This document shows, piece after piece, positions 7,510 to 14,523 of a DNA stretch of 15,372 nucleotides. Position 1 is the first letter of the stretch; the number at the start of each line of letters is the position of its first letter. Origin of the DNA: Candidatus Sulfopaludibacter sp. SbA3 (GTDB lineage Bacteria > Acidobacteriota > Terriglobia > 20CM-2-55-15); contig CAMAWS010000016.1 in NCBI GenBank assembly GCA_945861845.1, forward strand, positions 1 to 15,372, written 5' to 3'. The notes beneath the pieces are model-generated. The model made no database searches. It saw only the letters and a program-made list of their open reading frames with translations, and was not told the DNA's origin. A program made the position numbers and the translations under genes.

Positions 7510-8901
7510 ATGAAGCGAATTGGCATTCTCACTGCCGGAGGCGACACACCCTCACTCAACGCCACAATTCACGGCGCTGTCATGCGGGCCAACCAGCTCA
7601 GGATTGAGATGTATGGATTGATCAAGGGCTTTAACTGCCTCTTCAATCCGCGCGTACCCCACGTTCACCTTAATCCCCTCTTCCAGGAGATTCCTGAACT
7701 CGATCCCACGAAGGGCGGAACTCTCATCGGCTCGTCACGCGATTTCGTCGACCCTAACAAGAAGGACGAACTCGACCTGATTTCCGGCCGCATGAAACAA
7801 CTTGGAATCGATGGACTGATCTGTATTGGCGGCGATGGCACTCTGAATGGCCTGCAGCCGCTGGCCGAACGCCTGCCGACGGTTCTCGCTCCCAAGACCA
7901 TCGATAATGACCTCGGCCTCAACTATCCCAGCGAACCGGACGAGTGGGTGCGCACCAGTGATCCACAAGATCCATCCGGTTATTCATACAGGCGCGCTGA
8001 GTCGGATGCGTCGTTTGATCTCGATCAAATCGTCAATTACGCCACTCCCGGCTATGCCACGGCGGTTCTGGTTTCAGCGCAGGGTGTGGAGCGCGTGCGC
8101 ACCACGGCCGAAAGCCACCGGCGCATTGCGATCATCGAGGTCATGGGACGGCACTCCGGTTACATCGCGCTAGGCACTGCATACGGCCAGCCGGACATTA
8201 TTCTTATCCCCGAACATCCTGTTAACTTCGAACTGCTTGTCGACCGCGTCAAGTACCTGTACGACCTGCAGAAGAACGTCGTGATCGTCTGCGGCGAGGG
8301 GATTGTCGACGAACTGGGCAATGAACTCGGCGCGGAATCCAATACCACCGACACTGGAGGTAACGTGGCGCTTAGCGGCGCAGCGGATGCATTGCGGGCG
8401 AGAATGATCCAGATGATCGGCGACAACTACTTCCAGCGGTACCGGCGCGGCAATTCAGCCAGGGAAGCCATCTTCACCCGCAAAGTCGGTCATACACAGC
8501 GTGGCGGACGTCCGATCCTGTTCGACCGATTCTACGCGGCACTGCTCGGAGCAAAAGCCGTGGATCTGCTGGTGGAGGGACGCAACAACGCAGTTTCGAT
8601 TCTTCAGTACGATTTCAAGAGGGGGTTTCACGTCGAAGGTTACGACGCGAATCGCTTTCGGGATCGTTGGGGCTTGATACATCCGCGTTACATGCATCAC
8701 TCGCTCTATGATCCCAGGCTGATGAAGCCTTCCAAAATGGGCAACGACTATCTGCTTCCCATCTTCACCGGCGCCATTGGAAGCGACGATGCAGAGCACA
8801 TGCGCCAGACGCTGTTCGATCCCGGTAACCTTGCACAGCCTTATCACTCCATCAATACGGACGTCCACAAACGTATCCGCTATCTCTCCGCAGAGGGTTG
8901 A
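7510..8901 (+). CDS. pfkA: 6-phosphofructokinase, probably ATP-dependent, long form
   Basis: The 463-residue cytoplasmic enzyme phosphorylates fructose 6-phosphate in glycolysis. It shows ILTAGGDTPSLNA (6-18), GGDG (107-110), PKTIDND (128-134, Asp132 the likely catalytic base), EVMGRHSGYIAL (210-221) and HTQRGGRP near residues 327-334. Gly at the last position of GGDG together with Lys in PKTIDND is the combination of plant- and trypanosome-type ATP enzymes; pyrophosphate enzymes normally have GGDD, so ATP use is inferred, not certain. It is longer than the roughly 320-residue E. coli type, partly through an insert at about 138-168 (YPSEPDEW...SYRRAESD). The start has only a weak ribosome site (GGA), and a small GCCGC-TAC-GCGGC hairpin lies at 7480-7492. 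It probably shares a transcript with the phosphorylase. Confidence 0.95.
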   Translation: MKRIGILTAGGDTPSLNATIHGAVMRANQLRIEMYGLIKGFNCLFNPRVPHVHLNPLFQEIPELDPTKGGTLIGSSRDFVDPNKKDELDLISGRMKQLGIDGLICIGGDGTLNGLQPLAERLPTVLAPKTIDNDLGLNYPSEPDEWVRTSDPQDPSGYSYRRAESDASFDLDQIVNYATPGYATAVLVSAQGVERVRTTAESHRRIAIIEVMGRHSGYIALGTAYGQPDIILIPEHPVNFELLVDRVKYLYDLQKNVVIVCGEGIVDELGNELGAESNTTDTGGNVALSGAADALRARMIQMIGDNYFQRYRRGNSAREAIFTRKVGHTQRGGRPILFDRFYAALLGAKAVDLLVEGRNNAVSILQYDFKRGFHVEGYDANRFRDRWGLIHPRYMHHSLYDPRLMKPSKMGNDYLLPIFTGAIGSDDAEHMRQTLFDPGNLAQPYHSINTDVHKRIRYLSAEG

Positions 8902-8943
8902 CGTCTTCTCTGCTCGCATAACGGCGGTAATCAGGAAAGGCTT

Positions 8944-9031
8944 GAGGCCCGGAGGGCCGTCAGAGTATATCCACGTTCGTAAGGGCGTGGATATAGATCG
9001 CGAGAGAGGAGAGCCACGGAGTGGCGACAGA
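8944..9031. repeat. REP-like cluster of three palindromes
   Basis: Two related 21-base units lie at 8944-8964 and 9011-9031 and agree at 16 of 21 positions. Each folds as a 5-bp stem around a GGA loop: GGCCC-GGA-GGGCC (8946-8958) and GCCAC-GGA-GTGGC (9013-9025). Four of the five differences form two compensatory pairs that keep the stem intact, and the flanks GAG and CAGA are shared. Between them is a perfect 10-bp inverted repeat, TATATCCACG (8966-8975) and CGTGGATATA (8986-8995), with a 10-base loop. The cluster lies between convergent genes. This resembles a REP/BIME-type extragenic element; no transposase is present nearby. Confidence 0.6.
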
Positions 9032-9054
9032 TTTCCAGCAGGTTGGGAAAGACA

Positions 9055-9092
9055 AGTAATTCGCCTGCGCCGAATTACTGTTTCTTGTTTTC
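9055..9092 (+). terminator. Probable terminator between convergent genes
   Basis: AGTAATTCG (9055-9063) pairs perfectly with CGAATTACT (9071-9079) around a 7-base loop, followed on the plus strand by GTTTCTTGTTTTC. It lies 153 bases after the phosphofructokinase stop. The 3' arm contains the TAA stop (TTA on the plus strand at 9075-9077) of the minus-strand gene, so the same hairpin may also end that transcript, though with a weaker T-tract on that side. The stem is AT-rich. Confidence 0.5.
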
Positions 9093-9977
9093 GTACTCCA
9101 CTTCGAGCCAGGCAGCGAATGCAGGAAACGTCGAGCGGTCAACAAAGGCCAGTTTATCGCCTGCCTTGTACTTTGCGAGCCGCTCCGCGAGGAAGAAGCC
9201 GGAAGAGGGGCCGCTCACATAGACGTCCACTGGAAGAACTTTGCGGAAGACTTCGAATGTGTGCCGCATGCCTGCATCGGAGTAGTTGGGATCCTTGCTG
9301 AAATTTTCGGGAATGTTCTGTCCGCAGCAATACTGAAAAACGGTGTAGTCCTGGTTCCCTTCGCGGACTTTAAACGAAAAACTTGTCGATCCAGGAGTGT
9401 GACCGGGGATCGTGTATGCCTGAATGCTCAATGGGCCGAGAGTAATGACGTCGCCATTGAAAATCGCGCGATCGACTTTGACAGCAGGCACCTTTTGATT
9501 GCCCCCGTCGCCTCCGGCCTGGAGGAATGCGATGTCTGCAGCGCCAATCAGCACTGGGGCGCCGGTCTTTTCCTTGAAGTAAGCCGTGCCACCGCCACCG
9601 TCATTGTGCCAGTGAGTTGGCACGAGGAGCTTGATGTCGCTCAGTTTGAATCCCAGGGTCTCTATGTTCTTTCCCATCGCCTCTGCAGATTCCGCAAAAC
9701 CGGTATTGAGCAGGATATGGCCCTGTGGAGAAGTCAGAAGGAATGAGTTTCCAATCGGAACTCCGACAGAATAGAGATTCCCGAGGACTTTGAATGGCTC
9801 ACCGGTACCGACGTTCGGGGTTTGTCTCTGGGTTTCTCGACCCCTGGCCTGCATTTGCTTCCAGAGGTCGACATCTTTGGATGTGAAGGGCGCCTTGGGC
9901 GTGATCGCGGTCTGTGCCTGAACAACGAGGCAGAATGTGGCCAATAGCAAACTAACGATCAGGAAATTACGTGCCAT
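9075..9977 (-). CDS. Exported B3-like metallo-beta-lactamase-fold protein, Zn2 site degenerate
   Basis: The 300-residue protein has a signal peptide (MARNFLIVSLLLATFCLVVQ, cleavage near residue 21) and the B3 metallo-beta-lactamase layout. The Zn1 ligands are present: His122 and His124 in PTHWHND, and His193 in IPGHTPGSTSF. Of the Zn2 ligands only Asp126 remains: the next residue, normally His, is Gly127, and the late His is replaced in VSGPSSGFF (near Pro256). The ILIDTG strand reads ILLNTG. Classical B3 enzymes hydrolyse beta-lactams with two zincs; this one probably binds one metal and may act on another ester, lactone or amide, so resistance should not be assumed. AAGGAGG (9988-9994) precedes the start by about 10 bases. 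It follows the DGRPHP gene after 32 bases, so the two are probably co-transcribed. Confidence 0.9.
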   Translation of the reverse strand: MARNFLIVSLLLATFCLVVQAQTAITPKAPFTSKDVDLWKQMQARGRETQRQTPNVGTGEPFKVLGNLYSVGVPIGNSFLLTSPQGHILLNTGFAESAEAMGKNIETLGFKLSDIKLLVPTHWHNDGGGGTAYFKEKTGAPVLIGAADIAFLQAGGDGGNQKVPAVKVDRAIFNGDVITLGPLSIQAYTIPGHTPGSTSFSFKVREGNQDYTVFQYCCGQNIPENFSKDPNYSDAGMRHTFEVFRKVLPVDVYVSGPSSGFFLAERLAKYKAGDKLAFVDRSTFPAFAAWLEVEYENKKQ

Positions 9978-10009
9978 ATCTCAGCGCCCTCCTTATGTAA
10001 CTTCTGCTT

Positions 10010-10831
10010 CTATCTTGCTCCGGGTATCTCGAGATTCTCGTAGTGATCGAGGAACCGGTTGTTTTCAGCGCAGACGGCGTGTTCAATCTCGGCGCCGAGA
10101 TTCCATCGCAGGTCCCACCCGATTGTCCACGGCCTGGTGTATGCGCCGGTGTCATCGATGGTTACCTCGTATCGAAGCGTGTAGTAGTCCTTGCGAGTGA
10201 ACTTCTCGATAAGGTGATGTTTCTCTGTACGCGGGGCGCCCCAAACCGACGCCCAGTGGCCCTCATTAAAGCCGACCGTGTCCACAACCAGCGTATCGCC
10301 CTCCCAATGGCCAATGGAGTGCCCCATCCAGGAGGGAAGCTCGTAAACCTCCGGTGGATGTGGACGGCCATCCATGTAAATGATCTGCCAGTTGGCGCTC
10401 GAGGAATCGAACATTCTGATAATGCGTTTTTGCTCGGGAAGCTGAATGAACTCCTGCAAGCCCTGCGTTGATGTAGCCCGTGTTCCACCCGGCGGAACGC
10501 AAAATCCTTCGGGATCATCTTTGTGTTCGGTCAACTTGCGGTAATCGAAGAGAGCTTTAGCCCAGGGCTGGAAAGGAATTCCTTCTTCTTTGCGCTCGAT
10601 AAGATCCGCCGCGTAATCCCAGTGTTGACTCGATTGCCAGCCTCCTTTGTTAGCCGGATCCGAAAACGACAAGTTCGGTTTGCCGTCCGCAGCCCGGGGA
10701 ATCGGGATGTTGGGCCTTGCTGCCTGCGCCCCTCCGCCACGTTGAGCGAATCCCGCAGGCACCGCAATCAGCGTCAATGCTGCAAGGACGGCCGCCAAAG
10801 TCATAATTCCGGTAAATCGATGTTCTCGCAT
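10010..10831 (-). CDS. Secreted protein of the acidobacterial DGRxHP/GDTLVV family (copy 2)
   Basis: The 273-residue protein begins after a perfect AAGGAGG (10839-10845, 7 bases from the ATG) and carries a signal peptide with hydrophobic core MTLAAVLAALTLIAVPA and cleavage near GFA-Q at residue 29. Family motifs, in the same order as in the protein at 3351: PFQPWAK (86-92), CVPPGG (111-116), IYMDGRPHP (151-159), MGHSIGHWEGDTLVVDTVGF (169-188), EKFTRKD (209-215), YEVTIDD (221-227), TRPWT (232-236) and CAEN (254-257). The N-terminal HPDFSGxW motif is altered to KPNLSFSD. Function is not established; conserved Trp, Asp, Gly and Cys positions suggest a beta-rich periplasmic fold. It lies directly upstream of the metallo-beta-lactamase-fold gene (32-base gap), and these two may work on the same exported or imported substrate. 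Confidence 0.88.
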   Translation of the reverse strand: MREHRFTGIMTLAAVLAALTLIAVPAGFAQRGGGAQAARPNIPIPRAADGKPNLSFSDPANKGGWQSSQHWDYAADLIERKEEGIPFQPWAKALFDYRKLTEHKDDPEGFCVPPGGTRATSTQGLQEFIQLPEQKRIIRMFDSSSANWQIIYMDGRPHPPEVYELPSWMGHSIGHWEGDTLVVDTVGFNEGHWASVWGAPRTEKHHLIEKFTRKDYYTLRYEVTIDDTGAYTRPWTIGWDLRWNLGAEIEHAVCAENNRFLDHYENLEIPGAR

Positions 10832-10947
10832 TCTCGCACCTCCTTATTTATGTTTGCGCGGAATGATTCTGTCCCGAAAAGTCTCAGAGTTCAAGTTCTT
10901 TGCACCCAAGACGCCCGTGTGTATCAAAGGCCGCAACGAATTCCAGA

Positions 10948-11678
10948 TCACGGCGCCTTGCATGTGAAATTTGGGGCATCGTCCGTGCTCCCGGTTCCCT
11001 TGTAGGTGGCGACCTGGGGGTACGGAGATGGGCCGGGTACGAACCGCTTTACCGTCCTTGAAGCTGGACGCGATGATCCGGTCCGGCGCCTTCTTGCTCT
11101 GGATCCACATCTCCAGCTCGCTGACCATCCTGTCGTGCGAATCCGCATTGGAATCGTCAGTGGCTTGACAGTGCGTCATCCCAGGCACCATGAACAGGCG
11201 CACGGATTCCCGCGCGCTCTCGGCGCCTATCGCGGCCACTACCTTCTTGTAATAGTCGATAGCGATCCCCGGAAGGGTGGTGCCGCCGTTCCAGCCTTCG
11301 TATAATTTGCGCCAGATTCGTTAGTGGAATCGCGCCCCCCATGCCACCACTTCCGTTGGCCTGGAAGTTGCAGTTCCATCCCATGACCGGCATCCAGACT
11401 TCCATCTTGATATCGGAGTCGCTCGACGGTCTCAGCGTTGCAGTCACACGGCAAAAAGCCGGAAGATTTCTGAATGCCGCGTCCTGGTTGCCTCCGCCGG
11501 CGCCCATGAGTGAGGCGGACTCCCCAGCGGCTACAACCCTGGCCGATGCGATCGTCGTATTCGGCAGCGAGAGAGAGACCAGGCTCTCGCACGGCACGGC
11601 GGCCGCAGACACCTGACTGAAAACCGCCATCGCGATCAGAGCGCCGAACGAGGTGATCGCAGTTCTTCTTTTCATCAT
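10948..11678 (-). pseudogene. Tannase/feruloyl esterase, internally deleted and frameshifted
   Basis: A normal N-terminus starts at ATG 11678 after AAGGAGA: signal peptide MMKRRTAITSFGALIAMAVF..., then CESLVSLSLPNTTIASARVV, FRNLPAFCRVTATLRPSSDS and EVWMPVMGWNCNFQANGSGG, as in the tannase/feruloyl esterase family. Near 11310-11330 this frame stops making sense and another frame takes up the family's C-terminal part (KLYEGWNGGTTLPGIAIDYY, RLFMVPGMTHCQ, KKAPDRIIAS, AVRTRP). A second shift near 11020-11030 moves to a third frame ending YPQVATYKGTGSTDDAPNFT-CKAP. Full members have about 520-570 residues, so roughly 300 central residues, including the nucleophile-serine region, are missing. The HC of the family's CS-D-HC motif survives in MTHC; the expected Asp in GWND is Gly. 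The product cannot be an active esterase. It lies in the same orientation as the barrel gene upstream. Confidence 0.85.
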
Positions 11679-11713
11679 GGTTGGTCTCCTTCTCTCTTCT
11701 GGAAATTCGGAAC

Positions 11714-11796
11714 GGACTAATTCGGGAACAGACGTATAAATCACCTGATTGCGCTACGTAATTAAGTGATTTATACGTCTGTCCTCGAATTAGTCC
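11714..11796. repeat. 83-bp inverted repeat (MITE/REP-like)
   Basis: Left arm 11714-11744 and right arm 11766-11796 are 31 bases each and match at 29 positions when one is reverse-complemented; both begin GGACTAATTCG from the outside and run through CAGACGTATAAATCAC. Pairing continues inward to about 11753/11757 with one mismatch and two G-T pairs, so nearly the whole unit is one long hairpin of about 40 pairs. There is no T-run or coding capacity. It sits in the 142-bp gap between the barrel gene and the tannase relic, both on the minus strand, and would be transcribed as a long hairpin. The GGACAGAC core is reminiscent of repeats mobilised by REP-associated transposases; that link is from memory and inferential. 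Confidence 0.85.
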
Positions 11797-11820
11797 TAGA
11801 GTCTTCCCTCTTCCCGAATC

Positions 11821-14355
11821 TCAGAACTGGAACCGCAAGCCCACCTCGAATTCCCGGGGATCCCCTGCGCTGGTGTACTTGCCGAAATTCGGCGAGGTCA
11901 TGACCCCTGACGGCGGGCTGTAATTGGGCCTGTTGAAGGCATTGGTCATATTGGCGAAGATGTTGACGTTCGTTCGCGGACCATTGTTTCCGTTTCCGCG
12001 GTCCAGGAAGAACGCCTTTGAAATATTGAAATCGAACTTGAGAAATGCCGGGCCGACCTCGCCGTTTCGTTTAGCGCCGGGCGGACGGTCAATGACAGCA
12101 GTGTCGCGGTTGTCATCCCTGCCCGTGAAGATCGAATAACGGCGGCCGGAGTCTGTGGACATAGTGCTTGTCAGGAATAGTCCCAGCGGCAATTGAGCAT
12201 TCACAGTCGTGTTCAAGGTGTGCAATGCAGCGGGCAGACGGCCCCAGTCTTCACGCAGGTTGTAACTGTCCACACCAAGTCCCTCCTGGCTGAAGCCTGC
12301 CGTCGCATTTTGATTAGTGAGGTTGCCGCCAGCCTGAGCGTCGGCCCAGCTGAATGTCATCGTGTAGGCGGCCGCGACGCTGAAAACGCTGAATCGCTGC
12401 CGCAGGTTCACTCGGATGCTGTTTGGCTGCTCTGAGGCTGTTGATTCAAGATTCAGAATATTGCCGCGGTCCGGCAGCAGACGAACACATGTCAGTGCCC
12501 TCTGGCCGGGACTGCACGAACGCAGTTTGCCCGACGTAATATCCCCCGGAGCATTCAGGTTTCGCGTGCGAAGCCGATGAACTTCGCGGCCTCGGTCGTA
12601 CGATGCACTGAAGAACAGGTTGCGCAAAAACGTTCGCTCGTACGAAAGCATCATCATGATGTTGTATGGCGCGGCGAGGTTCGGATCGGTGACTCTCACG
12701 GACGGAAAGGTATTCCGGACACTTCCAGCCTGGAAGGCGTCAGGAAACGAAGGGTTGTCGACGATGATCTCAAACTGGCGCGTGCCGTCGAACCGGCGAT
12801 TGGCCTCAATCGTATTAATGTTCACGCGTTGATGGAAGGTGCCGGCGCCTGCGCGTATAACGGCGGCTCGTCCCACGCCGTAAGCGAATCCCACCCTGAA
12901 ATCGATGTTGTTGGGATCTCTGATGTTCGTCTGAATCTCGTAACGCGAACCATACATGAGCGTCAGTTGGGGCGTCAGCTTGATGTCGTCCTGAATGAAG
13001 AATGCGAGCTCGAGCTGGTTGGTGTTGATCAGCGGGTTGCCACGATTCACGCGATAGTTCAGCGGCCGTCCGGTGCGGTAATCTTCAAGACTCGAGAACG
13101 TAAAAGTGCCCAGGAAATTGTTCTCAGAAAGCGCCCTGCTCTGCCGATAAGCGCCCTGCATTCCCGTCTTGATTGTCATGCTCTCACCCAGGCGGGTGAA
13201 CAGGTTGCTGAAGTCGTAGGTGCGTCCCCTGGTTTCCGCCCTGTTCTGGGCCCCGCCGCTGCTGAACGCGTCGAGCACGTTGATCCGGAGACCGCTGGTG
13301 TCCGGCGTGGTCTGGCTGTAGCTGTCGGTGTAGTTGAAGCGCGTTTCGTAGAGTGCCTGCGGCGAAATCGTTGAGAACTGCCGCAATTCCAAATTCCAGT
13401 TTCTTCCGCTGGATCTCCAGGCGCGATCCGGCATCGTGAACGCCCCCACGCCCTGATTTTCGCTGTGCGTGGGCGCGTAACCCGCATTGAAACTTATCGA
13501 GTGCGCGCCGGATAACTGGAAAGTATTTCGCAGATTGAAAGAACGATTGAGCGTCGGGCGGGTAATTCCGAGAGCGAAAATTCCGTCCGGCAGCGTGGCT
13601 CGGATTGTATCGACGTTCTCGGCCTCGCCCTGACTGAATGCGAAGGTGGTGGAGAGGCGGCCGGGAATAATCGGACCGCCGATGTCGAAGCTGGACTGGC
13701 GCTCCTGGTACGGCGGCTTGTTGCCCGCGAAACGTCTTCCCGCATTTAATGATTCATCTTTGAGCAGGAACTGCGCGTTCCCATGAAACGCGCCCGCGCC
13801 GCCGCGTTGAATAACCTCTGACACTGCCACGCCGGCTGCCTGGCCAACGCCAGGGCCGGTCTGGCGAAAACGATAGACGCCATCTTCTGCGGTAAACGCA
13901 TTGTTGTTTATCCGAACAAACTGGGTTTGACTCTGCTGCCGCGCAGTTGGTTGAGCCCGCGTACCCGCGGAGGTGACCTCCGGGCCCCTGGGGGATTCCC
14001 GATAGCGGCTCCAGATGGCGAGTTGCTCCGGTGTCAGATATGCCTGCAGCCGGCTCTGAAACTCGTTTTGCAGCCATTCGATCGCAGAACGAAGACGGTC
14101 CGATTCCTGGCCCTGGGTTGGACCCGCTCGAAAATCCATCAGGCTGCCGAACAGTTCTTCAGAAGCCTGGCGTCGATCCTCCATCATCAGAGTGATTGCC
14201 CGCTCCTGCTCCTCCGAGAATGGAAGCGCGGCCTCGGCGAGAACACGCTTGACCTCATCCTTCAACTCAGCCAGGGGGTTTGCTGTCGACGGCCTTTCCT
14301 GCGCAGCCACACCGCCGGCCAGAAACAACAAGACGAAAGCCACGATCTGCGTCAT
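11821..14355 (-). CDS. Outer-membrane beta-barrel (TonB-receptor-like) with LTxxQ/Spy-like N-terminus
   Basis: The 844-residue protein has a signal peptide (MTQIVAFVLLFLAGGVAAQE, cleavage near residue 19). Residues about 27-118 are helical and charged, with PFSEEQ (45-50) and LTPEQLAIW (107-115), resembling the paired LTxxQ motifs of Spy/CpxP periplasmic proteins. After a Gln/Thr linker, only the end of a TonB-receptor plug is recognisable (RINNNAFTAEDG at 148-159, GGAGAFHGNAQFLLKDESLN at 185-204, FDIGGPI at 223-229). The rest is alternating beta-strands, with barrel phrases such as LAFFIQDDIKLTPQLTLMYG and NIFANMTNAFNRPNY, and a terminal RFQF, the usual outer-membrane signature. I see no CarboxypepD-type domain or clear TonB box. 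It probably transports or binds a large substrate. No upstream in-frame start exists (TAA four codons before), and no Shine-Dalgarno is well placed. Confidence 0.88.
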   Translation of the reverse strand: MTQIVAFVLLFLAGGVAAQERPSTANPLAELKDEVKRVLAEAALPFSEEQERAITLMMEDRRQASEELFGSLMDFRAGPTQGQESDRLRSAIEWLQNEFQSRLQAYLTPEQLAIWSRYRESPRGPEVTSAGTRAQPTARQQSQTQFVRINNNAFTAEDGVYRFRQTGPGVGQAAGVAVSEVIQRGGAGAFHGNAQFLLKDESLNAGRRFAGNKPPYQERQSSFDIGGPIIPGRLSTTFAFSQGEAENVDTIRATLPDGIFALGITRPTLNRSFNLRNTFQLSGAHSISFNAGYAPTHSENQGVGAFTMPDRAWRSSGRNWNLELRQFSTISPQALYETRFNYTDSYSQTTPDTSGLRINVLDAFSSGGAQNRAETRGRTYDFSNLFTRLGESMTIKTGMQGAYRQSRALSENNFLGTFTFSSLEDYRTGRPLNYRVNRGNPLINTNQLELAFFIQDDIKLTPQLTLMYGSRYEIQTNIRDPNNIDFRVGFAYGVGRAAVIRAGAGTFHQRVNINTIEANRRFDGTRQFEIIVDNPSFPDAFQAGSVRNTFPSVRVTDPNLAAPYNIMMMLSYERTFLRNLFFSASYDRGREVHRLRTRNLNAPGDITSGKLRSCSPGQRALTCVRLLPDRGNILNLESTASEQPNSIRVNLRQRFSVFSVAAAYTMTFSWADAQAGGNLTNQNATAGFSQEGLGVDSYNLREDWGRLPAALHTLNTTVNAQLPLGLFLTSTMSTDSGRRYSIFTGRDDNRDTAVIDRPPGAKRNGEVGPAFLKFDFNISKAFFLDRGNGNNGPRTNVNIFANMTNAFNRPNYSPPSGVMTSPNFGKYTSAGDPREFEVGLRFQF

Positions 14356-14363
14356 AGCGGCAG

Positions 14364-14369
14364 ATTATA
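14364..14369 (-). promoter_or_regulatory. -10 box TATAAT of the barrel gene, probably giving leaderless mRNA
   Basis: A perfect TATAAT (ATTATA on the plus strand) ends 8 bases before the ATG at 14355, so RNA would start only one or two bases before the start codon. The nearest purine-rich stretch, GAGGTGG, is about 20 bases upstream, too far to be a ribosome site. A -35 box is not clear (TGTCCT at 17-base spacing). The remainder of the 168-bp divergent gap, 14356-14523, has a TTGACT at 14410-14415 on the plus strand that could serve the gene at 14524, but without a good -10. Confidence 0.45.
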
Positions 14370-14523
14370 GAAACACCACCTCATGTAGGACAGGAAATTC
14401 TTTCGTTTCTTGACTTTAAATCGAATGCGGTGATAGCGTTCGGCCCTAATAAATTGCAGCAAATCGCTCTTTTACAGCTGGCGCGAGCAGTCGTCGAAAA
14501 CGATGTCTATGCGGAGGGTAATG

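Noticed and set aside
11020..11040. Programmed frameshift in the tannase relic
   Set aside because: There is no obvious slippery site with a stimulatory structure, and the gene is already disabled by a large internal deletion, so decay is the simpler reading.
10844..11239. Independent 131-residue minus-strand gene
   Set aside because: Its first two thirds are the C-terminal part of the tannase family; the remainder is out-of-frame sequence after the second frameshift.
11679..11744. Longer N-terminus of the tannase relic starting inside the inverted repeat
   Set aside because: The extra 22 residues are translation of the repeat arm; ATG 11678 has AAGGAGA and a signal peptide.
12577..13374. 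265-codon plus-strand frame opposite the barrel gene
   Set aside because: It is a shadow frame with no motifs; the barrel frame is supported along its whole length.
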